From NCBI RefSeq assembly GCF_021213805.1, contig NZ_JAJQJI010000001.1:379944-443943 (forward strand): a stretch of DNA of 64,000 nt, in the 5' to 3' direction. Each line of letters opens with the position of its first letter. Position 1 is the stretch's first letter. The notes below the pieces were generated by a model. The model ran no database searches. It was not told where the DNA came from and saw nothing but the letters and a program-made list of their open reading frames with translations. Position numbers and translations under genes: made by a program. Positions 26,594 to 34,708 of this stretch are shown here, in pieces. This DNA is from Mycobacterium sp. MYCO198283. Its GTDB lineage: Bacteria > Actinomycetota > Actinomycetes > Mycobacteriales > Mycobacteriaceae.

Positions 26594-27076
26594 CTACGAG
26601 CTCACGAAGCGGGCGGCTGCCGCGGCGTGCTCGGTGGGCACGTAGACGTCGTAGCGCCGGGCCTCCAGCGTCCGGACGCTGGCGAAATCGCGACGGCCGC
26701 GCGTCGCGCTGTGGGCCACCCAACCGAACACCGCACCCCAGAACGCACCAATTGCCAGCGGCACCAGCAGCGCCCAGATCCACAGCGGGCCGACCGTGAA
26801 GAGCGCGAACAGCAGCCCGATGAACAGGCCGAACCAGGCGCCGCTGGCTGCACCGGCCAGCGCGGCCCGGCCTTTGGTCACGCGTCCGGTGACGCTTTCG
26901 ACGGTGCGTAGCCCGTCGCCGACGATCCGGATGTGCTCCACCGGGAATCCGCCGTCGGACATGCTGTCCACCAGCCGCTGCGCGTCGACGTAGTTGTCGA
27001 ACGATGCGATGAGCTGCTCACCGGCAGGCGAGGCGGGCGCGGCCGGCTGCGGGGAAACACCACTCGGGTTGGTCAC
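26594..27076 (-). CDS. General-stress-protein-17M-like membrane protein
   Basis: 160 aa. An N-terminal ferredoxin-like GSP17M domain (LIASFDNYVDAQRLVDSM, PVEHIRIVGDGLR) is followed by a Gly/Ala-rich hydrophobic hairpin (AALAGAASGAWFGLFIGLLF, PLAIGAFWGAVFGWV) and a short tail (YDVYVPTEHA). GTG 27076 was chosen for its GGAGGT site. It precedes the FUSC gene with a 14-base gap, so they are probably co-transcribed. Homologues in actinobacteria are tied to stress responses. Confidence 0.83.
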   Translation of the reverse strand: MTNPSGVSPQPAAPASPAGEQLIASFDNYVDAQRLVDSMSDGGFPVEHIRIVGDGLRTVESVTGRVTKGRAALAGAASGAWFGLFIGLLFALFTVGPLWIWALLVPLAIGAFWGAVFGWVAHSATRGRRDFASVRTLEARRYDVYVPTEHAAAAARFVSS

Positions 27077-27207
27077 TGCTACCTCCAGCTGTCGTTGTGG
27101 TCGCCGGAACAATTACCCGTTTTCGCCGACGACGGCACCCCGTCGGGGAGCTGACGACGCGGATCCGGCGGACGTGACCACCGCCGAGTACGCGCGTGCC
27201 CCGCGTC

Positions 27208-27531
27208 TTACAGCGGCCCGATGGCATTCGCGACGACGAACGAGGCGACCATGAGCGCAATCGTGAGCGGCGCCGACGCGCAGGATATGAGCAGTGCACG
27301 ACCGATCTGCCCGGCACGACCTTGGCACCGGCTCAGCAGGTAGGACACCGCGACATCGATGAGCAGCAGCGGACCGAGGGTGACGACGACAGCCGGCCAC
27401 ACCGCGAGGAGCACGACCACGCCGACCGACTCGAGCACCAGCATGTTGAGCAGACCTGCAGCAAAGCCCACCGATCCGTAGCGGCCGGCGGCCGCGCTGT
27501 TTTCGGACACGTCAGTACGCCCAGCCGACAT
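27208..27531 (-). CDS. Small membrane protein of unknown function
   Basis: 107 aa with three hydrophobic segments (FAAGLLNMLVLESVGVVVLL, WPAVVVTLGPLLLIDVAV, LTIALMVASFVVANAIG). No family recognised. The start at ATG 27531 lies inside the end of the upstream gene (20-base overlap), which suggests joint expression with that second small membrane protein. Confidence 0.6.
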   Translation of the reverse strand: MSAGRTDVSENSAAAGRYGSVGFAAGLLNMLVLESVGVVVLLAVWPAVVVTLGPLLLIDVAVSYLLSRCQGRAGQIGRALLISCASAPLTIALMVASFVVANAIGPL

Positions 27532-27847
27532 AGGCCGCACCTCCGATGAGCACCGTGGCCGCCGTGCCGAGAACACTGACACCCCAACCTCGCGGCGTCG
27601 GAGAACGCCGGGTGAGCAGTACTCCGCCGACACCGGCGTTCAGCACTCCCATGGAGCCGAGCGCAGCAAGCAGTCGCGCTGCCTCCTGGTCTGTAGGCGG
27701 CAACAGCTTGCCGATCAACCATGCGCTCAACAACAAGACGCCGAACGCCGCTTGAACCGTCACCGGCGCGGTGAGCGTGGCAATTCGCCACATCTGCTCG
27801 TCATCGCGTGCAGACGCTCGGCGCCTAGGAATACCGGATTTCGTCAT
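27512..27847 (-). CDS. Small membrane protein of unknown function
   Basis: 111 aa. A basic N-terminus (PRRRASARDDEQMWRI) precedes three hydrophobic segments (VTVQAAFGVLLLSAWLIG, LLAALGSMGVLNAGVGGVLL, VSVLGTAATVLIGGAAYVGW). No family recognised. ATG 27847 lacks a clear ribosome site; a GTG at 27925 in frame is an alternative. Forms a pair with the gene that overlaps its 3' end. Confidence 0.55.
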   Translation of the reverse strand: MTKSGIPRRRASARDDEQMWRIATLTAPVTVQAAFGVLLLSAWLIGKLLPPTDQEAARLLAALGSMGVLNAGVGGVLLTRRSPTPRGWGVSVLGTAATVLIGGAAYVGWAY

Positions 27848-27928
27848 GCGTAAACGACCCCGGCGGGTACTGGCGGTACCGTGGTGGGGACGATCGTGGT
27901 GATCATTCCGGCGAGCCACGCTCACGTG

Positions 27929-28516
27929 CTACGCGGCGTGGTCGAGCAGCTGTTGCACCGCGGCGCGAAGGCGCTGAATGCCTTCGTCGCCGCCCAACAG
28001 CGTCCGAGTGGGAGGATTCGCGGCGCGCATGATGCCGAGCAGGACGTGGCCGGCCTCGATGCGATCGTCGCCACGTGAAACCGCTTCACGCAGGGACAGT
28101 TCGAGGGCCTTCTTGGCACCGCCTGAGAAAGGGATGTGCCCGAAGTGCAGCGGACCGCCGAGCGGGAACCGTCTGCGCGACGGCGCATCGGCCGGTACCG
28201 CGCGTTCAAGAGCGTCCGCACCGAATGTCGCCTCCAGGCTCTCTCGCACCGACTCCAGGTCGATGCCGATGGATCGCAGTGCAGCAGCATCCTCCTCGCC
28301 AAGCGGTTCCTCGGCACGCCTGTCACCTAGTGCCGCTTGAACATTGTCTGCTGTGACCCCGTTACCGGCCAACACATTTCGCAGATCCGTCCCCGAGCAC
28401 ATCGTGATGCCCAGCAAGAGATGTTCAATCCCGATGGCGGGCGAGCGGAAGTCCCGCGCCTGCTCCTGGGCGACGACGATCGCGGAGCGCGCCGGTTTGC
28501 TGAATCGTTCGAACAT
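27929..28516 (-). CDS. Clp N-terminal-domain protein (ClpC-N repeat protein)
   Basis: 195 aa. It contains two Clp-N modules: residues 1-60 (MFERFSKPARSAIVVAQEQA, FRSPAIGIEHLLLGIT) and about 125-190 (FSGGAKKALELSLREAV, DDRIEAGHVLLGIM). There is no AAA+ ATPase domain. It could bind substrates or adaptors of the ClpC1 unfoldase. Its ATG overlaps the stop of the upstream HTH gene by one base (TGATG), a pairing seen widely in actinobacteria. Confidence 0.85.
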   Translation of the reverse strand: MFERFSKPARSAIVVAQEQARDFRSPAIGIEHLLLGITMCSGTDLRNVLAGNGVTADNVQAALGDRRAEEPLGEEDAAALRSIGIDLESVRESLEATFGADALERAVPADAPSRRRFPLGGPLHFGHIPFSGGAKKALELSLREAVSRGDDRIEAGHVLLGIMRAANPPTRTLLGGDEGIQRLRAAVQQLLDHAA

Positions 28517-28752
28517 CAGCGGATCTCGCCCTTCCGGTTGTACTTCTGATGAACCGCTTGCCTGCTGACTTCCAGCGCGTCGGCGATCGCCTGCCAGGAC
28601 CAGCCCTGTCGTCTGGCGTTGGCCACCTGTATCGCCTCCAGCCGCTCGAGCAACCGCCGCAGGGCCAGTACTGCCCGCAGCCCCACCTTTGGATCGGAAC
28701 TACTGGCGGCGGCCGCCAGAGTGGTTGCCTCCTCGCTCACGCGTATCAACAT
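28516..28752 (-). CDS. Small helix-turn-helix regulator coupled to the Clp-N protein
   Basis: 78 aa. A helical N-terminus precedes a sigma-region-4-like HTH at residues 48-70 (GWSWQAIADALEVSRQAVHQ). ATG 28752 lies inside the promoter-proximal palindrome at 28744-28761, so the transcript is probably leaderless or nearly so and autoregulated. It overlaps the Clp-N gene by one base. Likely a repressor of its own operon and perhaps of the divergent thiolase operon. Confidence 0.78.
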   Translation of the reverse strand: MLIRVSEEATTLAAAASSSDPKVGLRAVLALRRLLERLEAIQVANARRQGWSWQAIADALEVSRQAVHQKYNRKGEIR

Positions 28753-28789
28753 AAGTTGACACCTGGAGGTTTGTCAATCTAGGTTGACA
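28744..28789. promoter_or_regulatory. Twin operators between the HTH/Clp-N pair and the thiolase operon
   Basis: Two palindromes of the same 7-4-7 geometry: TATCAACATAAGTTGACA (28744-28761) and TGTCAATCTAGGTTGACA (28772-28789). Their centres are 28 bases apart. The shared form is TGTCAAC-N4-GTTGACA. The first covers the HTH start codon, and TTGACA hexamers within them can also serve as a -35 box. The likely binder is the 78-aa HTH protein (inference). Confidence 0.65.
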
Positions 28790-28933
28790 GTCGGGGCACC
28801 GATCGCTCGCCGCCGATGCTTCGGCGCCCCGGCCAGCCGTCATGACATGATCGTTGAGAACCGACTTGCCTGGCCGCGAGAACCCGGTTCCACCGCCGAC
28901 CGTCATCGCCGGTCGCGACGAGGGGAGCTCGAC

Positions 28934-30163
28934 ATTCCTGCAGCGTTCATCATCGACGCCGTCCGCACCCCGCGCGGTAAGGGCCGCCCGGACGGCGGTC
29001 TGCACGGCATTCATCCGCAGGAGCTCTTGGCGCAGTGCCTGCAGGCCGCGACGCGGCGCACCGACATCGACCCGGCTCAGGTCGAGGACGTCGTGATCGG
29101 CAACGGGATCATGGCCGGCGAGCACGGCGACGACATCGCGCGGCTCGCGGTGCTGCTCGCGGGCTGGCCGCAGACCGTCCCAGGGATGACACTCAACCGG
29201 TTTTGCGGCTCCGGCCAGCAGGCAATCACCGTGGCGGCTGCCGGGGTCGCAAGCGGCCAGCAGGACTGCGTGGTCGCCGGCGGGGTCGAGTCGATGTCGC
29301 GGTGGGACGTCGCGGTTGGCGTGCCGACGATCGACGGCGCGAATCCCGCCTTCCGCCACCGCTATCCGACGGTGCCGCAGGGCATCTCGGCGGACCTCAT
29401 CGCCACGCTCGAGGGCTTCTCGCGTTCCGACGTGGACGCCTACGCCGCCGAGAGCCAGCGTCGCGCCGCCGAGGCGATCGCCGCTGGGTGCTTCGAGCGC
29501 TCGATCGTGCCGGTCACCGACGCCAACGGGCAGGTGGTTCTCCACCGCGACGAGCATCCCCGGCCCAGTACCACCGCCGAGAGACTGGGCACGCTGCCGC
29601 CCGCCTTCGCGTCCATGGGCGACGTCCGGCCCGACGGCGATCGGCGCACGTTCGACGAGATCTGCTGCGACGTCTACCCCGGCGTGGATGCCGTCGAGCA
29701 CGTGCACCACGCCGGCAATTCGTCGGGGGTGGTAGACGGCGCCGCGGTGGCGGTGGTTGCGTCCGAGGCGTTCGTCGCCGCGCAGGGCATCAGCCCGCGC
29801 GCAACGATCCGCGCCGCCGCGGCGGTGGGCAGCGAGCCGATCATCATGCTCACCGCACCGGGACCGGCCGCGCAGCGCTGCTTGGATAAGGCGGGGATGA
29901 CGGTCGACGACATCGACCTGTGGGAGATCAACGAGGCGTTCGCCGCCGTGCCGCTCAAGACCATACGCGACCTCGGCCTGGATCCGCAGTGCGTCAACGT
30001 CAACGGCGGCGCGATTGCGCTCGGCCACCCGATCGGCGCCACGGGCGCCATGCTGATCGGCACCCTGCTCGACGAACTCGAACGGCGCGACCTGCAGACC
30101 GGGCTCGTGACGATGTGCACGGGCGGCGGAATGGGCACGGCAACCATCGTCGAGCGGGTCTGA
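28934..30163 (+). CDS. Acetyl-CoA C-acyltransferase (thiolase)
   Basis: About 409 aa. Catalytic residues are intact: nucleophilic Cys in [11 protein letters not shown], His in GHPIGATGA and Cys in CTGGGMGTA, plus the family-specific NEAFAA. The protein should begin right at [16 protein letters not shown]. No ATG, GTG or TTG is there, but an ATT at 28934 has a perfect AGGGGAG site six bases upstream. The nearest in-frame ATG (28847) would add 29 residues without similarity to thiolases. The stop overlaps the hydratase ATG (TGATG). It performs the last step of beta-oxidation. Confidence 0.85.
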   Translation: MPAAFIIDAVRTPRGKGRPDGGLHGIHPQELLAQCLQAATRRTDIDPAQVEDVVIGNGIMAGEHGDDIARLAVLLAGWPQTVPGMTLNRFCGSGQQAITVAAAGVASGQQDCVVAGGVESMSRWDVAVGVPTIDGANPAFRHRYPTVPQGISADLIATLEGFSRSDVDAYAAESQRRAAEAIAAGCFERSIVPVTDANGQVVLHRDEHPRPSTTAERLGTLPPAFASMGDVRPDGDRRTFDEICCDVYPGVDAVEHVHHAGNSSGVVDGAAVAVVASEAFVAAQGISPRATIRAAAAVGSEPIIMLTAPGPAAQRCLDKAGMTVDDIDLWEINEAFAAVPLKTIRDLGLDPQCVNVNGGAIALGHPIGATGAMLIGTLLDELERRDLQTGLVTMCTGGGMGTATIVERV

Positions 30164-30921
30164 TGCCCGAGACACTGCAGCTCGACACGCCCCGGCGAGG
30201 CGTCGTGGTGCTGCGGTTGAACCGTCCCGAGAAGCTCAACGCGATCAACGCGGTGATGCGAGATGAACTGCTGGAGACCATCTCTGCGCTGAGCGCCGAC
30301 CTCGCGGTGAAGGCCGTCGTACTCACCGGCGGTGGGCGCGGGTTCAGCGCCGGCCTCGACGTGCGCCACTTCGCCGACGACGTCCCCGCCGCCACCGACC
30401 CGGCCATTGCCCGGCTGCGCTTCCAGGAGTCGATGGCCGCCCTCCCGCAGGCGATCTACGACGCCCCGCAGCCCTACGTCGCCGCCGTCAACGGCCCCTG
30501 CGTCGGCGCCGGCTTCGCGCTGTGCCTGGCCGCTGACATCCGGATCTGTTCAGCCGCAGCTACGTTCGGCAACGGTGCGATCCTGCTCGGCCTGTCGGGC
30601 GCCGAGATGGGAATGAGCTATCACCTGCCGCGCATCGTCGGGACGAGCGTGGCCGCCGACTGGATGCTCACCGGCCGCACCGTAGCCGCCGAGGAAGCGG
30701 ATCGCCGTGGCCTGGTGAGCCGAATCTGCGAGCCCCACGAGCTGCTCGACGCGGCGATCAGCATTGCGTCGCAGATCGCCGGCCTGACCCGCCTCGGCGT
30801 CCAGCTGACCAAACGGGCGCTGCAGGTGAACACCGATGCGGCCGCGCTGCATTCGGCGCTGGAGCTGGAAAACCGCAACCAGGTGCTCAGCCACGCTGAT
30901 GCAGCACGCGCGAAAGGATGA
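30163..30921 (+). CDS. Enoyl-CoA hydratase/isomerase
   Basis: 252 aa crotonase-fold protein. The oxyanion-hole segments are GGGRGFSAGLDV (residues 56-67) and VNGPCVGAGFALCLAADIR. Near the second catalytic position it has LGLSGAEMGMSYHLPRIVG, with a Glu where hydratases carry one. It overlaps the thiolase by one base and is followed after 3 bases by an acyl-CoA dehydrogenase, forming a compact beta-oxidation operon. Confidence 0.9.
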   Translation: MPETLQLDTPRRGVVVLRLNRPEKLNAINAVMRDELLETISALSADLAVKAVVLTGGGRGFSAGLDVRHFADDVPAATDPAIARLRFQESMAALPQAIYDAPQPYVAAVNGPCVGAGFALCLAADIRICSAAATFGNGAILLGLSGAEMGMSYHLPRIVGTSVAADWMLTGRTVAAEEADRRGLVSRICEPHELLDAAISIASQIAGLTRLGVQLTKRALQVNTDAAALHSALELENRNQVLSHADAARAKG

Positions 30922-30924
30922 CCG

Positions 30925-32217
30925 ATGGCGTGGGACTTCTCCACTGATCCCGAATGGGCGGCGCAACTGAAGTGGGTCGAGGAATTCGTCCGCGAGGAGT
31001 GCGAGCCGATCGACTACATCGTCAAGGAATCGCACGACCTCGGCGACCCGGTGCGCCAGGCGTTGATCCCGCCGCTGCAGCAGATCGTCAAAGAACGCGG
31101 ACTGTGGGCAGCCCACCTCGGCCCGCACCTCGGCGGACCCGGCCACGGGCAGGTGAAGCTGGCGCTGCTGAACGAGATCCTCGGCCGCTCGGAGTGCGCG
31201 CCGATCGTCTTCGGCTCGCAGGCACCGGATTCCGGCAACAGCGAGATCCTCGCGCACTACGGCACCCCCGAGCTGAAAGAGCGCTACCTCGCGCCGCTCC
31301 TGGACAACCGCATCATCTCCTGCTTCTCCATGACCGAGCCGCAGGGCGGCGCCGACCCGAAGGTGTTCACCACCACCGCCACGCAGGACGGCGACCATTG
31401 GATCATCAACGGCGAGAAGTGGTACTCGTCGTTCGCGTCGATGGCGTCATTCATCATCGTCATGGCGATGACCGATCCGGATGCCCCGCCGTACCAGCGG
31501 TATTCGATGTTCGTCGTGCCGGGGGACACGCCGGGGATCAATGTATTGCGCGACGTCGGGCTCGGCTACCAGCCGCCGGGCGGCGGGCGCGAGGGCTACG
31601 TCCGCTACGAGAACGTCCGTGTACCGAACGACCACATGCTCGGCCCGCGCGGCGGTGCGTTCGTCGTCGCGCAGACCCGGCTCGGCGGCGGCCGTATCCA
31701 TCACGCGATGCGCACCGTCGGGCTGGTGCGGCGGATCTTCGACATGATCTGTGAGCGCGCCGTCTCCCGCCACACGCAGGGCACCGCGCTGGCCGACAAG
31801 CAGCTCGTCCAGCAGATGGTGGCCGACTCCTGGATGGAGATCGAGGCGTACCGGCTGTTGACGCTGCAGACCGCGTGGAAGATCGACCAGTACAACGACT
31901 ACGCCGCGGTGCGCGGGGACATCTCGGCGGTCAAGGCGATGATGCAGAAGGTGCTGCACGACGTCTCGGCGCGCGCGCTGCAGATCCACGGCTCGCTGGG
32001 CACGTCGCACGAGATGCCGTTCGTGCAATACCTGACGGAGTCGTTCGTGCTGGGCCTCGCCGACGGTCCCACCGAGGTGCACAAGGTGACGCTGGCCAAG
32101 CTGTTGCTCAAAGACGTCGAGCCGGCGCCGGACGCGTTCCCGTCGGAGCATCTGCTGCGGCTCCGGGCGGCGGCCGAGGCGAAATACGCCGACCGGCTCG
32201 CCGGAATTCCCCGCTAG
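30925..32217 (+). CDS. Acyl-CoA dehydrogenase (FadE type)
   Basis: 430 aa, slightly longer than typical and of the FadE2-like group. The FAD-site motif CFSMTEPQGGADPKVF and the C-terminal QIHGSLGTSHEMPFVQYLTE are present. It oxidises acyl-CoA to enoyl-CoA and passes electrons to ETF. ATG 30925 lies 3 bases after the hydratase stop. It overlaps the convergent phosphotransferase gene at the stop codons. Substrate chain unknown. Confidence 0.9.
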   Translation: MAWDFSTDPEWAAQLKWVEEFVREECEPIDYIVKESHDLGDPVRQALIPPLQQIVKERGLWAAHLGPHLGGPGHGQVKLALLNEILGRSECAPIVFGSQAPDSGNSEILAHYGTPELKERYLAPLLDNRIISCFSMTEPQGGADPKVFTTTATQDGDHWIINGEKWYSSFASMASFIIVMAMTDPDAPPYQRYSMFVVPGDTPGINVLRDVGLGYQPPGGGREGYVRYENVRVPNDHMLGPRGGAFVVAQTRLGGGRIHHAMRTVGLVRRIFDMICERAVSRHTQGTALADKQLVQQMVADSWMEIEAYRLLTLQTAWKIDQYNDYAAVRGDISAVKAMMQKVLHDVSARALQIHGSLGTSHEMPFVQYLTESFVLGLADGPTEVHKVTLAKLLLKDVEPAPDAFPSEHLLRLRAAAEAKYADRLAGIPR

Positions 32218-33155
32218 CCGAGCAGGTCTCGTGCCTGCGCCAGCAGGCCCGGCAGCACCGGCGCCATCGCTTCGAGTTCCGGCCGCGGCGACGGCCGGCG
32301 GCGGTTGTGCTTCACGATCAGCGACCACGTGGCCACCGACTTGAAGCACGCCAGCGCGCAAAACCAATTCAGCCGCGGCACTGCGGATTCGAGCGCGCGC
32401 GCGTAGGTGTCGGCCAGGTCCGCAGGCAGCGGGGTGCGGCCGACGTACGGGGTGCTGCGGCGGTAGGTCCGGGCGTCGCTGTTCACCAGGAACCAGCCGG
32501 CGTCGATGCGCGGATCGCCGACCGTCCAGATCTCCCAGTCGATCACGGCGCGGACCTCGGAGCCGGCGCACAGCAGATTTCCCAACCGGAAGTCGCCGTG
32601 CACCACCGCGGGCGGCATGGGAGCCGGCGCCGACGCCCGCAGCGCTGCGGCGACGTCGCGCCACCCCGGCGCGAGCGCGATATCGACCGTCTGCAGGGTG
32701 CGGCACCACCGTTCGACCTCGCCTGCGGCGGTGACCACGGGTTCGTCGGCGAGCCCGAGCGCGTGAACCGGCAGCCGGTGCAGCGCTGCCATCACTTCGG
32801 CGGCTCGGTGGTACCGGCCGCCGACCTCGTCGTCGCCGCCGTCGCGAACCGGGTCGTAGAGCGGCTCGACCGACGTCCCATCGACGTGCGACATCACGAA
32901 CAGCGGTGGGTCACCGTCGTCGGTGACGAGCACCTCCGGAACCGGGACCGGCGTGTCCGACAGCGCGCGGATGATCCGCGCCTGCCGCAGCACGTCGCGG
33001 TGGCCGACGGGCGCGACCCCGGCCGGCGCCACCTTGACCACCACCGGTTGTCCGCGGCGTTCGCCCGCGTAGGTGAGGCTCGACGCGCCACCCGGCAGCG
33101 GCCGCAACGCCCGGATGCCGAACCCTTCCAGCCGCCGGGCGAGCTCGTCGGTCAG
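32214..33155 (-). CDS. Aminoglycoside-phosphotransferase-family (acyl-CoA-gene-associated) kinase-like protein
   Basis: 313 aa. It has a Gly-rich loop (LPGGASSLTYAG), ATP Lys in VVVKVA, the catalytic Brenner motif VVHGDFRLGNLL and the metal Asp in VIDWEIWTVGDPR. Such APH-fold proteins often accompany FadE and SDR genes in mycobacteria; their substrate is unknown. No ATG/GTG/TTG fits. The likely start is CTG 33155, which overlaps the SDR stop as CTGA and gives MTDELARRLEGFG. The next GTG would delete the nucleotide loop. Confidence 0.82.
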   Translation of the reverse strand: MTDELARRLEGFGIRALRPLPGGASSLTYAGERRGQPVVVKVAPAGVAPVGHRDVLRQARIIRALSDTPVPVPEVLVTDDGDPPLFVMSHVDGTSVEPLYDPVRDGGDDEVGGRYHRAAEVMAALHRLPVHALGLADEPVVTAAGEVERWCRTLQTVDIALAPGWRDVAAALRASAPAPMPPAVVHGDFRLGNLLCAGSEVRAVIDWEIWTVGDPRIDAGWFLVNSDARTYRRSTPYVGRTPLPADLADTYARALESAVPRLNWFCALACFKSVATWSLIVKHNRRRPSPRPELEAMAPVLPGLLAQARDLLG

Positions 33156-33934
33156 CGCAGCCAGCCGATCTCGCGCAGGAACGGCTGGGTGTGGGCGATG
33201 CGGCCCGTCATCGTCTTCGGGTCCCCGGTGCACAGCGTCAGCGCCGTCTGCGTGATCAGCTCGATGTCCTCGGTGTCGGTCTTGGCGAGGTCCAGCGTGC
33301 CGGCGCCCGGCGTCGCAACCGGGTGCGACGGGGCCGCGGCGTTGACGGCAATGCCGTCGTCGTACAGCTCCGCCGCGAGGCTCTTGGTCAACCGGTTCAG
33401 CGCCGCCTTGACCGTTCCATAGATGCCGAATCCGGCAGAGGTGTCGAAGTCCGTGAACGGCGGCCCATCGGGCAGGTCGCCGCCCACCGACGTCACGTTG
33501 AGCACCCAGCCGCGGCCGCGTTCCCGCATCGCCGGGATCGCGAGCTGCGTCAGGTGCAGCGGTGCGACGACGTGCATCTCCATCATCAGCCGCACGCGCT
33601 TCTCGGGAAAGGTGTCGAGCGGCCGCAGGAACGTCACCGCGGCGTTGTTGACCAGGATGTCCGGCGCGCCGACGCGGTCGACCACCTCGGCGAACAACCG
33701 CTGGCGGTCCTCGGAGTTCGACAGGTCGGCCTGCACGGCGATCGCGCTGCCGCCCACGCCGGTGATCTCGTCGAGCGTCTCCTGCAGGGACCCGGTGTAC
33801 TTCGGGTCCGGTGCCAACGTCCGCGCGGTCAAGGCGACGGTGGCGCCCGCCGCGGCCAGGCGCTGGGCGATGCCCTTGCCCAGCCCCCGGCTGCTGCCGG
33901 TCACCAGGGCCACCTTTCCGTCGCAGCTGCCCAT
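33152..33934 (-). CDS. Short-chain dehydrogenase/reductase
   Basis: 260 aa. The TGSSRGLGKG cofactor loop is near residue 12, NNAAV follows, and the catalytic Ser is in VTSVGG. Tyr/Lys are in GIYGTVKAALNRL, separated from the Ser by a longer insert (PDGPPFTDFDTSAGF) than usual. It is probably co-transcribed with the phosphotransferase-like gene by a 4-base overlap. The cofactor loop suggests NADP. Substrate unknown. Confidence 0.87.
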   Translation of the reverse strand: MGSCDGKVALVTGSSRGLGKGIAQRLAAAGATVALTARTLAPDPKYTGSLQETLDEITGVGGSAIAVQADLSNSEDRQRLFAEVVDRVGAPDILVNNAAVTFLRPLDTFPEKRVRLMMEMHVVAPLHLTQLAIPAMRERGRGWVLNVTSVGGDLPDGPPFTDFDTSAGFGIYGTVKAALNRLTKSLAAELYDDGIAVNAAAPSHPVATPGAGTLDLAKTDTEDIELITQTALTLCTGDPKTMTGRIAHTQPFLREIGWLR

Positions 33935-33936
33935 GC

Positions 33937-34623
33937 TCAGTGGCTCCGCGTATCGACGACACCTTGCGCGACGTCGGTCAGCTTGGTGTTGCTGGTCTGG
34001 GACAGTTCGCGCAGCAGTTCGAAGGCCCGCACGGCGTCGACCTTGAAGCGTTCCATGATGATGCCCTTGGCCTGGCCGATCAGGTCGCGCGTCGAGAGCG
34101 CCGACTCGAGTTGTTCGCCCTGTCGGCTCGCCGTGATCGCGGCGGCGGCGTGGGCGGCCAGCACCGACCCGATGGCCTCGGACTGGTAGTCGAAGGCGTG
34201 CGGCTCGGTGCCGAAGACGTTGAGCGCGCCGGCAGCGCGTTGGCTCGTGTACAGCTTGAACGACAGGCTGCTGCGGATTCCGAGGTCCGTCACGGCCGCG
34301 GAGTACTTGGGCCAGCGCGTCTCCTGGGTGAAGTCGTCCACCCGTACGATCAGCTCGTCGAGTGCCGCGGTGATGCACGGGCCCTCCTCGAGGTCGTGCT
34401 GCAGCGTGTCGAGCCGGTACATCAGCGGGTCGGTGACCGCGTGCGACTCGAACGATCCGCCGCGCCCGATGAGCAGGACGCCGGCGGTCGCCGCGCCGGG
34501 AAGGAACTCGACCGCGGCGGAGGTGACGCCGGTCAGCACCTGGTCGACGCTCAGCGGGACCGCCATGGTGCGGGCGAGTTCACCCATGCGGAACGCGAGA
34601 TCATGCTGCGCATCGAGGCTCAT
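33937..34623 (-). CDS. GAF-ANTAR RNA-binding regulator
   Basis: 228 aa. The GAF sensor domain spans residues about 15-160, and the ANTAR domain about 168-225 (TRDLIGQAKGIIMERFKVDA, then AFELLRELSQTSN). ANTAR proteins bind paired hairpins in leader RNAs and act as antiterminators. ATG 34623 has a GAAGGGA site; an in-frame ATG at 34659 is possible. It lies 2 bases before the SDR gene on the same strand, so the three leftward genes may form one unit. Confidence 0.9.
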   Translation of the reverse strand: MSLDAQHDLAFRMGELARTMAVPLSVDQVLTGVTSAAVEFLPGAATAGVLLIGRGGSFESHAVTDPLMYRLDTLQHDLEEGPCITAALDELIVRVDDFTQETRWPKYSAAVTDLGIRSSLSFKLYTSQRAAGALNVFGTEPHAFDYQSEAIGSVLAAHAAAAITASRQGEQLESALSTRDLIGQAKGIIMERFKVDAVRAFELLRELSQTSNTKLTDVAQGVVDTRSH

Positions 34624-34708
34624 CGGCGTCCCTTCTGCTTTTACGCCGGTGTCAGTCATACCGGAGCGTAACCACACCCGAACGCCTGTGTGGAAAGTCG
34701 GGTGTTGG

